Positions 37,482-46,620 of a stretch of DNA of 64,000 nt are shown here, one piece after another. The position numbers were made by a program, and so were the translations under genes. The DNA is from Rhizobiaceae bacterium (lineage in GTDB: Bacteria; Pseudomonadota; Alphaproteobacteria; Rhizobiales; Rhizobiaceae). The notes beneath the pieces were generated by a model. That model was not told the origin of the DNA. It was given only the letters and a program-made list of their open reading frames with translations, and did no database searches. The stretch lies in NCBI GenBank assembly GCA_029212415.1, contig JARGOF010000015.1, forward strand, positions 1 through 64,000, in the 5' to 3' direction. The number at the start of each line of letters is the position of its first letter. Within the stretch, counting starts at the first letter, position 1.

Positions 37482-38393
37482 ATGCGTTCGCTCACAAGAA
37501 ATCTTCTGGATATCCAATCGCATGTCGACCGGTCCGGAAAATATGCCCTTATCGATTATCCCAATTATCTCAATCCAGGCGATTCAGCGATCTGGGCCGG
37601 AACGCGGCTGGCACTTCAGGAGAAATTCGGCCAACCGCCAGGGTACGTGTCCAGCCTGCGTGGGTTTGACGCAGAGCTTTGCCGCAAGGCCGTCGATGAC
37701 GGGGCCGTCTTCTTTCTTGGCGGCGGAAGTTTTGGAAATCTGTATGGCAAACACCATCAACGACGCTTGAGCGCCATTGAAAAACTGGGCGCAAACCCGA
37801 TCGTATTGTTGCCTCTGAGCCTGGCTGAGCGGGATACGCCTGATATGGAACATCGCAGACAAACGGCGGATGTACTTGCGTCCCACGGAAATGCAATGGT
37901 TTTTGCGCGTGAGAATATGAGCCGAAAGAAACTCGTCGACCATTACGGGATTGATGCTGTTCTGTGTCCGGATTTGGCGCATATGCTTGCTGCACCGCGA
38001 ATCGTCCCCACCCGAAGCAGCATTCGGATCTATCGCAAGGACGCGGAAAGCCTTGGAAAAAATGGCCGACACGGCCATTCAGGGCAGGACGATGGCAAAG
38101 ACTGGTCGGATATTGCGCGGCTGAGGCTGCTCAACAAATTGGGAAAGGCAGCCTTTCTGGTTCCCGGCCACGGCCCGAAACTACGGTTCCTTGATTTTCT
38201 TGCGCTTGGTAAATTGCGCCTTGCCCTGGATTTGGTCGGATCTGGAAAGATGGTCAGAACCGACAGATTGCATGCCATGATACTGGCCAACCTGCTGGAC
38301 CGCGACGTGATCGCTTACGACAATGCGACAGGAAAACTGGGTTCCTATCTATCAACATGGCGGGAGCATCTGCACCAGGTCACGGTGCAATAA
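37482..38393 (+). CDS. Polysaccharide pyruvyl transferase family protein
   Basis: A 303-residue protein with YALIDYPNYLNPGDSAIW near the start, the glycine-rich FLGGGSFGNLYG, PIVLLPLSLAERD and the C-terminal TDRLHAMILANLL, where His is conserved. This is the GT-B-like fold that adds ketal-linked pyruvate to exopolysaccharides. The adjacent glycosyltransferase and ligase genes suggest a surface-glycan role. It has no clear ribosome site and may have its own promoter; it is convergent with the next gene, 11 bases apart. Confidence 0.88.
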   Translation: MRSLTRNLLDIQSHVDRSGKYALIDYPNYLNPGDSAIWAGTRLALQEKFGQPPGYVSSLRGFDAELCRKAVDDGAVFFLGGGSFGNLYGKHHQRRLSAIEKLGANPIVLLPLSLAERDTPDMEHRRQTADVLASHGNAMVFARENMSRKKLVDHYGIDAVLCPDLAHMLAAPRIVPTRSSIRIYRKDAESLGKNGRHGHSGQDDGKDWSDIARLRLLNKLGKAAFLVPGHGPKLRFLDFLALGKLRLALDLVGSGKMVRTDRLHAMILANLLDRDVIAYDNATGKLGSYLSTWREHLHQVTVQ

Positions 38394-38404
38394 AGCAGAC
38401 CACT

Positions 38405-39178
38405 TTAATCGAAGAACTGCCGCGTTGTGGGAAAGTCGGACCGGTTTTGCCGGATTTCTTGCGCAATTTTTCTGTGGTAGCGCAAATTATTGATCATCCG
38501 GATCATGAGGTTATGGCCGCGCTGGGCGTTGCGGCCCTGGTGGAGCGTGCTGGAAGCAGGATCAGCATTGCGTGGCCAGGCGACCGGCGGGTCGATGATC
38601 TTGGTGCATAAACGGTTCGCCCACCAGCGCTTCAGATCGGCATCAACGGGCAAATAAAAGGGTATCGAGATATCTGCCAGATGGCGGGCCGCCGATCGCG
38701 TGACCGCATAGGCAATTGTCGACATGGGTATTTTCTCCACGGAACCGATGGCGTGTTTTGTACCAAGTGGTCTGGGCTGCATGATCGGTTTTGGCTTGTT
38801 TGAATAAAGCCGCAAAAGGTCCCAATCCAATGGGCCGTTTTCAATACTCTTGAGGATATCGCCAATCCCGGGTGCAAATTGCACATCGTCTTCAAACACG
38901 AAAGCCATCGCAGAATCACCTTTGGCAATTTGGCGCCAGACGTTGATATGCGAAAGATAGCAGGCAATTTCACCGGAATTGATGTGGTATTTGATTTCAG
39001 GCGGATTTGCTTTCGACGCAACGCGTTCCATCTCCTCGTCTGTAAGATCAAGATGATCAACAGCGCTGACTCTGGTGAATGCAATTCCATGGGAAGCGAA
39101 CTCCGCTTCGGACTGCTCCAATCGTTGCCTATGCCGATCAACGTTGATCAGAAAGAGGGGATGTGACAATTCCGGCAT
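38405..39178 (-). CDS. Glycosyltransferase family 25 protein
   Basis: A 257-residue protein starting MPELSHPLFLINVDRHRQR (an alternative ATG at 39223 adds 15 residues). It has the GT25 pattern: an N-terminal LINVDRHRQRLEQSEAEF, then GEIACYLSHINVWRQI, then the FVFEDDVQFAPG acidic motif that binds nucleotide-sugar and metal. It would transfer a hexose, usually galactose, in lipopolysaccharide or capsule assembly. Last in the leftward ligase cluster. Confidence 0.88.
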   Translation of the reverse strand: MPELSHPLFLINVDRHRQRLEQSEAEFASHGIAFTRVSAVDHLDLTDEEMERVASKANPPEIKYHINSGEIACYLSHINVWRQIAKGDSAMAFVFEDDVQFAPGIGDILKSIENGPLDWDLLRLYSNKPKPIMQPRPLGTKHAIGSVEKIPMSTIAYAVTRSAARHLADISIPFYLPVDADLKRWWANRLCTKIIDPPVAWPRNADPASSTLHQGRNAQRGHNLMIRMINNLRYHRKIAQEIRQNRSDFPTTRQFFD

Positions 39179-39374
39179 GCTGGCAACCTTATGCGCTTCT
39201 GCAGTGATAACCTGCCAACGCATATCCGGATACGATGCAGGGAAAGACCAACTTATAAAAAAGCCCGATGGCGGGGTGCCGACTAAAACTATCGGATGTT
39301 TACTTATCAGAAATCATCCCACAAGACGATATTTACATTGAATTATCCAGCCATTTCCGCGCAAAGGCTTACCC

Positions 39375-40742
39375 TCAGACCCGAGATTCGCGCTGGTTCG
39401 GCGCGCGTTTACGCCAGTGCCTTCGATAGAGGTATTTGCAATGATTGCAGGTAGTCAATTTACCACAATGATCAATTTCGCAGGTGACCGGCTTCTCAAA
39501 ATTATGCCAGATTCGTTCCAGGTGGTCTGAGTGTGATGACTTTACATAGACCAGGTCACCCTGCCTTGCGGTACCGCTGAAAAACTGTGCCAGTTCCGCA
39601 TAGGTTTCAAACATGAAAAGCCGATCAGGATAGTCAGGGAGCAAGCGGCGAACACGTTGTGCATGATGTCCAAAAAAAATGACAATATCGGCTGCATCAA
39701 GCGCCAGTTTCGCCGTTTCAACATATTTGGGTCGTGCGGCGCCTTTGTAATCTGAAATCGTTCCTATGACAGCAACTTTGCGAACGGCCTTTGCCGTCTT
39801 GAGTGTTGCGATGCTGGAAGGAATGGTCCAATACCCGGCTTTGAAGCAATCCAGAATGAAGGCCACACCGGCTTTTTCATGGATGGAATCCTTGTAGATT
39901 TCCGGCTGAACTTTCGTGACCGCGGAGGCGGCGACTTCGAGCGGTATGCCCATGGCGCGCGCACCAGCGATGGCTGCCAACAGGCTCGTGGTCCAGCGCA
40001 TTCCAATCAGGTTGGAATGAACGGCAACCTGATGCCCGGCCTCTTCAACGATCATGTTGAGGCGTTCGGGCCAATTGAAAGATGCATGAACAAGCCGGAT
40101 ATCGGCTTGTTCATGTTCACCAAAGGTGATGATTTTTGCTGCCGTTCGCTCTTTCATGGCCGCAACGAGCGGGTCGTCAAGATTCAATACAGCAGTGCCA
40201 TCTGCAGGGAGCGCTTCAACCGACAGCCCCTTAACCGCAGCGATGTTTTCCATCGATCCAAGTGATGAGATGTGGTCCATTCCAATGCGCGTTACAATGG
40301 CAATATTGGGCTGAATAAATTGCAGACAGGAGTTGATTGCATCTTTGTTGTGTCCGCTTGTCTCCTGAACCCAGCTACGCGCGTTGGTCGGACATTTCAG
40401 GAAAGCCCCGCGAATGCCGTCCGGGTTGTTTGAGCCGGACCCGACATGAACGACGCCCTGACTGCGGGCAATTTCACCCAGCAGGCGGGTCGTGGTCGAT
40501 TTGCCGACACTGCCGGTCACGGTAACGATGTGGTCGAACGTGCGATTGCTGCGGCGTTTTTCGGCCAATTTGGCTTTCCAACCCAGGCGCAAAAAGCGGA
40601 TACGCTTTCGCACGGCACCATCATGTGCAGTGAATGAGTCTTTGACCTGTCTTGGCAGGGAGCCAATAAAATTACTCAAACCAAGCTCCAATCCGATGCG
40701 CATGAAAATCGCCAATGTAATGATGGGGCGTCGAAAAACCAT
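39375..40742 (-). CDS. Mur ligase-like enzyme with C-terminal cysteine cluster
   Basis: A 455-residue protein. After a short hydrophobic N-terminus it has the ATP-binding loop VTGSVGKSTTTRLLGEIA near residue 75, the central-domain signature IAIVTRIGMDHISSLGS (as in MurF ASxGxEHL/TNI), and a ligase C-terminal domain with GTISDYKG. It should form an amide or peptide bond using ATP. The last 45 residues contain CEIDHC and CNHC, a possible zinc site not usual in MurE/MurF. It is 183 bases downstream of the GNAT gene, behind its own promoter. Confidence 0.85.
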   Translation of the reverse strand: MVFRRPIITLAIFMRIGLELGLSNFIGSLPRQVKDSFTAHDGAVRKRIRFLRLGWKAKLAEKRRSNRTFDHIVTVTGSVGKSTTTRLLGEIARSQGVVHVGSGSNNPDGIRGAFLKCPTNARSWVQETSGHNKDAINSCLQFIQPNIAIVTRIGMDHISSLGSMENIAAVKGLSVEALPADGTAVLNLDDPLVAAMKERTAAKIITFGEHEQADIRLVHASFNWPERLNMIVEEAGHQVAVHSNLIGMRWTTSLLAAIAGARAMGIPLEVAASAVTKVQPEIYKDSIHEKAGVAFILDCFKAGYWTIPSSIATLKTAKAVRKVAVIGTISDYKGAARPKYVETAKLALDAADIVIFFGHHAQRVRRLLPDYPDRLFMFETYAELAQFFSGTARQGDLVYVKSSHSDHLERIWHNFEKPVTCEIDHCGKLTTCNHCKYLYRRHWRKRAPNQRESRV

Positions 40743-40889
40743 ATGCCGGTATGCTGGCCTTGTACCGCCTCAATGCCATTGAAACCCGCCCCATTTCATA
40801 TTGTGGACACCGGTTCGTTACTTAGTCAAAAAATCGGACTGTAGCCAGTATTATTGTTGTCGCGCTGACTGTGCCACATACTTTTTGTC

Positions 40890-40917
40890 TTTATTATTCT
40901 GTACTTTGCGCTGTCAA
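40890..40917 (-). promoter_or_regulatory. Sigma-70-type promoter for the Mur ligase gene
   Basis: On the minus strand a perfect -35 TTGACA (40912-40917) is followed after 16 bases by AATAAA (40890-40895). It lies in the AT-rich 183-base gap upstream of the Mur ligase start at 40742, so that gene and the GT25 gene can be transcribed independently. Confidence 0.55.
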
Positions 40918-40925
40918 AACAGGCC

Positions 40926-41990
40926 TTAACGGGATTTACTGCTCATCCATCCCATGCGAAGAGGAAACCGGCATGTTGAGATCCTTATCTGCGTGCTGGT
41001 GAAGCGTTCCTTCCATGCTTGGTTTCCAAGCATCAAGTCCAGTTTGTGATAGCCGTTTGAAATTGCCAGATTGCAGAGTTCCATGGCGATGATCCATCCG
41101 GGTGACAGTTTTGCCCATTCAGGGTTATGGGTAATTTTTGAAAGGAAGACTGTATCGCCGCGGGCAAAAAACAGCACACTGGAAACCCACTCCTGTCCGC
41201 ATGTCAGCCGCAACACCGATGCTTCCCCCTTTTGCAGGCAAGTCGCGCAAAAGTCCTGAAACCAGTTCTCCGCTTCCGCCGGCACGATCCAGTCGGTCCT
41301 GCCTTCATCTTCGCCGACCCATTGGCGTTTTCTGTCGAAAATCCTGCCTATTTCAGACCTTATTTCCGCCGGCTCTACAAGGTGTTCTACGCAATAGCCC
41401 CCTGATTTCGCCAAATGACGCTGCAAGGAATGGAATTTTTGCCTGCTTTTTGCCGCCTTTTTCGCAAGATAGTCATCCCAATCGACATAGGTGGAAATAT
41501 CCACCACAGGGTTGGACGTTTTTGCCATCTGCGGGATGTCGAGAGCACGCAACACGCGATCCAGCGCCGATCCGCTGCGCACCAAATCGATTTTCAGTTT
41601 GCGAGCGAATATGTGCTGATTAAGGTGATTGTAGAAAAGTGTCGCAATTGTCTGCAGGTCGGACTCCGGGTTCATTAAAAGGTCATCATAAAGCGGCGTT
41701 TTTGAATTCAACCATTGGAATACAAATGTTCCAAAAAAGAAATCGTATCGACGCAGCATGGGTGCCGCAAAAACAAGGCTTTCATCTGCATCAAAAATCA
41801 AAAAAACATGAAGGCGAAAACCCCGGTCATTGCTGTAGCGGTCCCAATTGCATCGGATTGCAGCATATTGGGTAAAGAGCGCTTCCGGTCCCATTTTCGC
41901 GTTGAGGGTTTCCCACTGCCTTTCATAGGGTGCAAGCGCGCCCATTGACGTTATAACCTTGCAGGAATGGGCGTCATTGACGGATGCCAT
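40926..41990 (-). CDS. FemAB/GNAT-like acyltransferase (BioF2/CelD-type domain)
   Basis: A 354-residue protein. The ATG at 41990 is four bases after the ATP-grasp stop. The middle has KKAAKSRQKFHSLQRHLAK, the basic signature of FemAB-like/CelD-type GNAT domains, and the C-terminal half has RLTCGQEWVSSVLFFARGD and LSPGWIIAMELCNLAISNG, the acyl-donor-binding strand and helix. Enzymes of this type transfer an aminoacyl or acyl group to an amine. No close family name is recognised. Confidence 0.8.
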   Translation of the reverse strand: MASVNDAHSCKVITSMGALAPYERQWETLNAKMGPEALFTQYAAIRCNWDRYSNDRGFRLHVFLIFDADESLVFAAPMLRRYDFFFGTFVFQWLNSKTPLYDDLLMNPESDLQTIATLFYNHLNQHIFARKLKIDLVRSGSALDRVLRALDIPQMAKTSNPVVDISTYVDWDDYLAKKAAKSRQKFHSLQRHLAKSGGYCVEHLVEPAEIRSEIGRIFDRKRQWVGEDEGRTDWIVPAEAENWFQDFCATCLQKGEASVLRLTCGQEWVSSVLFFARGDTVFLSKITHNPEWAKLSPGWIIAMELCNLAISNGYHKLDLMLGNQAWKERFTSTQIRISTCRFPLRMGWMSSKSR

Positions 41991-41994
41991 CTGA

Positions 41995-43233
41995 TCAACG
42001 CCTGAAAAATCTGGAAATTGAAAGCGGCCATTTGGGCCGGGTCTTGCGCACATCGGCAATGGTGTCGAATTGGATATTCCTGTTTGATAAATCCCGTTCG
42101 CGGTGCATTAGCCTGTCCATATTATCTGCGACAATCATCATGCGAATCCGTGATGGGCCCGGGCCGAGATTTCCATAGTCGGGATCAAATGTCGCCAGCG
42201 GCACCAGCCACCCTTCTTCGAAACCGTCCCGGCAGATATCAAGAAATCGTGCGAGGGCGCCATCATATTGACAAAAGGCAAGGCGCGCCGTCCCAGCCCA
42301 GCCTTTGCCAAATCGGCGCGTATAGTCATGAACAAAGGCTGTGCTGGATACGGGTCGGAAATTCAAGTCGACCACAAATGCCGCGCCGGTGCGATCGAGC
42401 AGGACATCCACCCCGCAGGCACCCCTGAAGCCTTTTTGAGCCCCGGCACATACAGCATTGCGCGCGGCATCAACGGCGACGGCCGGTGGTTCCTGCGCTG
42501 CATCGATCAGACTGCCTGCGTGGATTCCATTGGCAAAGCAGATCTGCTGGCTGGCACCGCCATAAAGAACGGTCCCGTCAGTCAGGACAGCAAACTGAAT
42601 GCACCAATTGCCTACGGCGTCGATATATTGTTCGGCTATGATGTCTGTCGCATCGAGAAATTGCGCCGCTGTGCGCTTGAGGTGGCGACGCTTGCGACAC
42701 ACATAGACAGCAGCACCTCCCGTATTGGGCGCATTCGTAGCCACTTTGAGAACGATTGGCACCTGCAGGTCTTTGAAGTCGTTGGCAATGTGCTGGTTTG
42801 CTGAAAACCGTTCCACCACATTTTTCCGGTCTGCCAGTGTTGCGATATTTCCCTTGTTGTTCAGGAATTGGAGTAGGTCATTGCTGACCAAAACCGGCCT
42901 GTCCATCAGATCGTCATCGTTTTGGGAATATGAAAAGGCGGCTGTCTGCCCAAGTCCCATACGCTCTCGAACCCGGGCTTCATAATGAGGCGCAGTCAGG
43001 TAGGTTTCCGTATTTCTGGCAATGGATACACCACAGGCGGCCATGGCAGACAGACCCGCCGGAGCCATGACAGACTTGTGAACAAGCAGGGGCAGATCGC
43101 CGGCACAGGCGAGAAGGTGCCCCGTATGGGATTCGATGCCATGATTGTTGCCCGGAACCCATTTTGTTGCGGATTCCGATAGCCGCGTGGCCAGAAAGGA
43201 GCCTTCCGGGTAAATCGTATCCAGGCTTTTCAA
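41995..43233 (-). CDS. ATP-grasp ligase
   Basis: A 412-residue protein. The central region has VPIVLKVATNAPNTGGAAVY, the lysine strand plus glycine-rich loop that closes over ATP, then IAEQYIDAVGNWCIQF, and GVDVLLDRTGAAFVVDLNFR with the metal-binding Asp-x-Asn-x-Arg. These features define ATP-grasp carboxylate-amine ligases, which form acylphosphate intermediates. The acceptor is unknown. Gaps to both neighbours are three to four bases, so it is cotranslated with them. Confidence 0.85.
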   Translation of the reverse strand: MKSLDTIYPEGSFLATRLSESATKWVPGNNHGIESHTGHLLACAGDLPLLVHKSVMAPAGLSAMAACGVSIARNTETYLTAPHYEARVRERMGLGQTAAFSYSQNDDDLMDRPVLVSNDLLQFLNNKGNIATLADRKNVVERFSANQHIANDFKDLQVPIVLKVATNAPNTGGAAVYVCRKRRHLKRTAAQFLDATDIIAEQYIDAVGNWCIQFAVLTDGTVLYGGASQQICFANGIHAGSLIDAAQEPPAVAVDAARNAVCAGAQKGFRGACGVDVLLDRTGAAFVVDLNFRPVSSTAFVHDYTRRFGKGWAGTARLAFCQYDGALARFLDICRDGFEEGWLVPLATFDPDYGNLGPGPSRIRMMIVADNMDRLMHRERDLSNRNIQFDTIADVRKTRPKWPLSISRFFRR

Positions 43234-43236
43234 CGA

Positions 43237-44409
43237 TCAGGTTCCCTTTCTGCTGACGTGCAGATAGCGGATCTGCCTTTTGAAACGCTTGAAACGCCGT
43301 GCCATTTCAGCCGTCCTGAAAATGCGCTCCCGGCGTTTCTTTGCCGCATAAATGGCCAACGCCCGATCAATGCTCGAAACCAGAGAGTCATGTTTATTTT
43401 CGAGGGCGGCATCGCGCAGATGTTTCATGTCAGACAGGGAACCCTCTCCTGTAACCTCCAGCCTTGTTTTTGACGAATCGCCATGAGCATAGGTGGGTGA
43501 CAGGCTTCGCGCATCGAGCAGGTCCAAGGCCTGCAGCATGAAGCTGCAATTGGGACAGACGCCGCAATTGTCTTTGGAAAAATTGCAAACGCGCAAATGG
43601 TTCATGAGTGTCGGAACCGACGTGATCCGTTCTATTTTGGCCAATCTATGGACAAGGCCATGATGCTCAACCTGCATATCCTGCGTGCTCCACAGCGGGT
43701 CGAGAGCGGGGTGTGACCCCCAGCGTCGATTCCACGAAGACTCATCGGCTGACGATGCGATGAGGACATGGTCCAGGCGGTCCGATAACAGGTGGCCGAC
43801 CGCGGAGAGAAGTGCGCCGTGATATTCGACCCAGCCCACAAGGCTGTCTGAGACCTGCCGAATGTCGGTGGTGATGACAATCTGCTCGATATCGAAGGCC
43901 TCGGCGACATTTTTCGACAGGTCACGAAGGTGATCTGCCGGTTCATGTTGTTGCGGATCGACATCTGCGCCGATCAGCGTCACAAGCGCGTCAAGGCTGT
44001 CGCGCCTTTCCACCAATGAATAGGACGAATCGACCCCGCCGGAGAAAAACACGGCCGTTCGTTGCGAGGTTTCTCTGGCCGGTCTTGCAACAGGTGCCGT
44101 TATGGAGATCACCCGGTAGCCCGGATACCAGGCACACAGGAGGGCTTGTATCGTGTTGCAGCGGTCCAGCAGTTCGGCATCAACCTTGGCATCAATGACC
44201 AGATCCACACCCAGTTCGAGAGCTGGGACCAGCCCCAGGCACAACAGCGCATTGCCGTTTCTTTTCAGGGGTGCGCCATTGGAGGAAAAGGAAACGGTGC
44301 GGCTGGCTGATTGGCCCATTTTGAACAGCACATCGAGCGAATGAGGGGCCGCCTCATCAGTGCCCACGGGCTCTGAAAACGACAGACAGAGCGGAGGTTT
44401 TATGCCCAT
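43237..44409 (-). CDS. QueC/ExsB-like PP-loop ATP pyrophosphatase
   Basis: A 390-residue protein; ATG at 44409 follows AAAGGA by six bases. A divergent N-terminal 120 residues precede the PP-loop AVFFSGGVDSSYSLVER near residue 148, the adenylation site. A cysteine cluster CNFSKDNCGVCPNC matches the zinc site of QueC-like enzymes. The C-terminus is very basic (AKKRRERIF, RRFKRFKRQIR). It may activate a carboxylate by adenylation. It is the first gene of the four-gene ligase run; no queuosine genes lie nearby. Confidence 0.82.
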   Translation of the reverse strand: MGIKPPLCLSFSEPVGTDEAAPHSLDVLFKMGQSASRTVSFSSNGAPLKRNGNALLCLGLVPALELGVDLVIDAKVDAELLDRCNTIQALLCAWYPGYRVISITAPVARPARETSQRTAVFFSGGVDSSYSLVERRDSLDALVTLIGADVDPQQHEPADHLRDLSKNVAEAFDIEQIVITTDIRQVSDSLVGWVEYHGALLSAVGHLLSDRLDHVLIASSADESSWNRRWGSHPALDPLWSTQDMQVEHHGLVHRLAKIERITSVPTLMNHLRVCNFSKDNCGVCPNCSFMLQALDLLDARSLSPTYAHGDSSKTRLEVTGEGSLSDMKHLRDAALENKHDSLVSSIDRALAIYAAKKRRERIFRTAEMARRFKRFKRQIRYLHVSRKGT

Positions 44410-44424
44410 CATCTGTCCTTTGTT

Positions 44425-44471
44425 GCGGAAAATGGCAGCAATGCTTTGGCGCTGTCCTAAAGCATTTCCGC
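44425..44471. repeat. Rhizobial-type intergenic stem-loop repeat
   Basis: GCGGAAA (44425-44431) and ATGCTTT (44441-44447) pair in two steps with AAAGCAT (44459-44465) and TTTCCGC (44465-44471). The sequence resembles the mosaic palindromic elements common between genes in rhizobia. It lies in the 106-base gap downstream of the monooxygenase and may help terminate it. Confidence 0.45.
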
Positions 44472-44515
44472 AAACCTGTGAACTGCTTTTCACCTATCCG
44501 GATCTGTAATTTTCG

Positions 44516-46459
44516 TCATGGCTGCTTGAGCAAACCATCAAAGAAAGCCGACAGTTCCCGATAGGCCCCAAGCGGCAGAATATGCGCGACGTACTGGTCG
44601 GGTCGCACGACGATCATGCAGCCCTGTTGCCGGTCTATGCCGCGCATCTCGAAGATATCATTGCCGTCTTTCAGATCCGGACAGAATATTTTCTCATAGT
44701 CGCGCAGCCCGTAGCGGCCTTTGGCAGGCACAAGAAAAGCGGGCATGGCCTCCAGGTCAAGCAGGCGATGGTCCTGCTGGAGAACGGCCCGTACATCGAT
44801 CACGGAATCAATGTCGCTACCCGCCGGAGTATATTTTCTGACCGGTGAATCAGGTGATAGGGCAAGATAATCACACAATGCGTGCAAGCTGCTGGAATCC
44901 GCGGCTGGATCCTGATCATTGCAAAAGGCAAACACACGCCAGCGACCGTCCGCCTTGACCGTGTGGCCGAGCTGCATCGCTTTGGCGTCGGCCAGGCGGA
45001 TGACCGGCGCGGAGTGGAAGCGCTTTCCGATCACCAGGCCTTTGGCGAGCTTCTGATGGGTCGGTGCGCCGGTGAGGAGGGAAGCTGTGTAACGGGTCGC
45101 TGTGCCGGCAGTATAGTGTCCATGCCGCACGAAATACGTTTTGACCGCCTGAGGATCGACGCCATCGCCTTTGGGGTCTGTTGTTGATTTCACGGGTGCG
45201 CTCAGCATTCTTGCCCAGTCGCGATCGAAATCAATCAGCTCTTTGGCAATCGCCTGGCGTTCAGCCGAATAGCTGTTGAGCAATTGCGGTGGGCTCCGTC
45301 CTTCCAGGACATGGGCCAGTTTCCAACCCAGATTGAAGCTGTCCTGCATGGAAACATTCATGCCCTGGCCGGCTTTCGGGCTGTGCGTATGGCAGGCATC
45401 ACCGGCGATGAACACATGCGGCAGGCGGGTCCCGGCCTGTTCCTGTGGCACGTCGTCGAACCGGTCGCACAATCGCTGGCCAATCTCGTAGACAGACCAC
45501 CATGCTACGTCCTTCACGTCCAGCGTGTAGGGACGCATGATCCGCTGTGCGGCGGCAATCAACTGGTCGACGCCGATATTGCGGTTGAGAACCCGCTCAT
45601 TTTCACTGAGCTTGTCGAGTTCAATATAGAGGCGGACCAGATAGCCGCCCTCACGCGGAATCAGCACAATGCTGCCTTCCCCGGCAGATTGTATGAATGA
45701 TTTCAGGCGGATGTCAGGGAAGTCGGTGACCGCCAGCACATCCATCACCCCCCAGGCCTGATTGGCCGAATCGCCCTGTAGCGCCAGACCGAGGGACTTT
45801 CGCACGGCACTGCGTGCGCCGTCACACCCGACCACATAGCGCGCCTTGACGGTTTCCGCCTGTCCCTGGTGATCAGGGTCACATCGTTCGAGGCTGACAG
45901 TGACCGGATGGGAAGGCGCTGCATCGCCTTTGGCGGGGTCGATCTTCAGATCGATCAGCTGCCGCGCATAGTGCGGTTCCAGCCGGTTGGCAGATTTCAA
46001 CATGACGTCCAGATAGAAATCATGCACACGCGCCTGATTGAGGATCACATGGGGAAATTCGGAAAGTCCGTCTTCGACATCCTGAACCCGGCCGTGGCGG
46101 CTAACCCCATTGTCTTTGCTGCTGTCGGGCTTCCAGAAGGTTGTTTCATTGACCCAATAGGCCTCCTTCAGCACGCGCTCGACAAAGCCGAAAGCCTCGA
46201 ACATTTCCATCGTGCGGCAGGCAATGCCGTCGGCCTGGCCCAATTCCAGCGGTCCGGATTTCTGATCAATGATGCAGGTTGTGATGGCGGGAAAGGCGGC
46301 CAATTGCGCCGCCAGGGTCAGTCCCGCCGGCCCGCACCCAACAATCAACACATCCACTTCTTCAGGGACAGAAGAAGAAGGGGCAGGGTCCTCGTCCGGC
46401 CGGGATGGTTGGGATATCGCCGGATCGCCGGTTTTGAACCCGTTGAGATGGTACTGCAT
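44516..46459 (-). CDS. mobA: FAD-dependent aromatic hydroxylase, MobA/phenol 2-monooxygenase type
   Basis: A 647-residue protein; the ATG at 46459 has GGGAG eight bases upstream. It has the FAD motifs VDVLIVGCGPAGLTLAAQL, YVVGCDGARSAVRKSLGL and VFIAGDACHTHSPKAGQG, and a C-terminal thioredoxin-like phenol-hydroxylase dimerisation domain. Length and pairing with a divergent MarR gene match 3-hydroxybenzoate 4-hydroxylase (MobA), which makes protocatechuate from 3-hydroxybenzoate with NADPH and oxygen. Phenol 2-monooxygenase is the alternative. Confidence 0.85.
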   Translation of the reverse strand: MQYHLNGFKTGDPAISQPSRPDEDPAPSSSVPEEVDVLIVGCGPAGLTLAAQLAAFPAITTCIIDQKSGPLELGQADGIACRTMEMFEAFGFVERVLKEAYWVNETTFWKPDSSKDNGVSRHGRVQDVEDGLSEFPHVILNQARVHDFYLDVMLKSANRLEPHYARQLIDLKIDPAKGDAAPSHPVTVSLERCDPDHQGQAETVKARYVVGCDGARSAVRKSLGLALQGDSANQAWGVMDVLAVTDFPDIRLKSFIQSAGEGSIVLIPREGGYLVRLYIELDKLSENERVLNRNIGVDQLIAAAQRIMRPYTLDVKDVAWWSVYEIGQRLCDRFDDVPQEQAGTRLPHVFIAGDACHTHSPKAGQGMNVSMQDSFNLGWKLAHVLEGRSPPQLLNSYSAERQAIAKELIDFDRDWARMLSAPVKSTTDPKGDGVDPQAVKTYFVRHGHYTAGTATRYTASLLTGAPTHQKLAKGLVIGKRFHSAPVIRLADAKAMQLGHTVKADGRWRVFAFCNDQDPAADSSSLHALCDYLALSPDSPVRKYTPAGSDIDSVIDVRAVLQQDHRLLDLEAMPAFLVPAKGRYGLRDYEKIFCPDLKDGNDIFEMRGIDRQQGCMIVVRPDQYVAHILPLGAYRELSAFFDGLLKQP

Positions 46460-46543
46460 GAACCGCGCTCCCTGCCTGTTTTGTGATACGCTTGGTTTGG
46501 CTCGACCGTGACGCGGCCGTTGATTTTGTTTCCGGCCAGGCGT

Positions 46544-46594
46544 TTGACAGATGCCATATATACTCAGTATGCTGATTATCAGCATACTTGTCAA
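46544..46594. promoter_or_regulatory. Divergent promoters sharing a MarR operator
   Basis: A perfect palindrome, AGTATGCTGA-TTA-TCAGCATACT, spans 46566-46588. For the MarR gene, -35 TTGACA (46544-46549) pairs with TATGCT (46568-46573). For the hydroxylase on the minus strand, -35 TTGACA (46589-46594) and -10 CATACT (46566-46571) are 17 bases apart. The operator fills the space between the two -35 boxes, so a bound repressor would block both genes. Confidence 0.75.
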
Positions 46595-46620
46595 TTAGCC
46601 GAGCCAATCGGGAGAATTGT

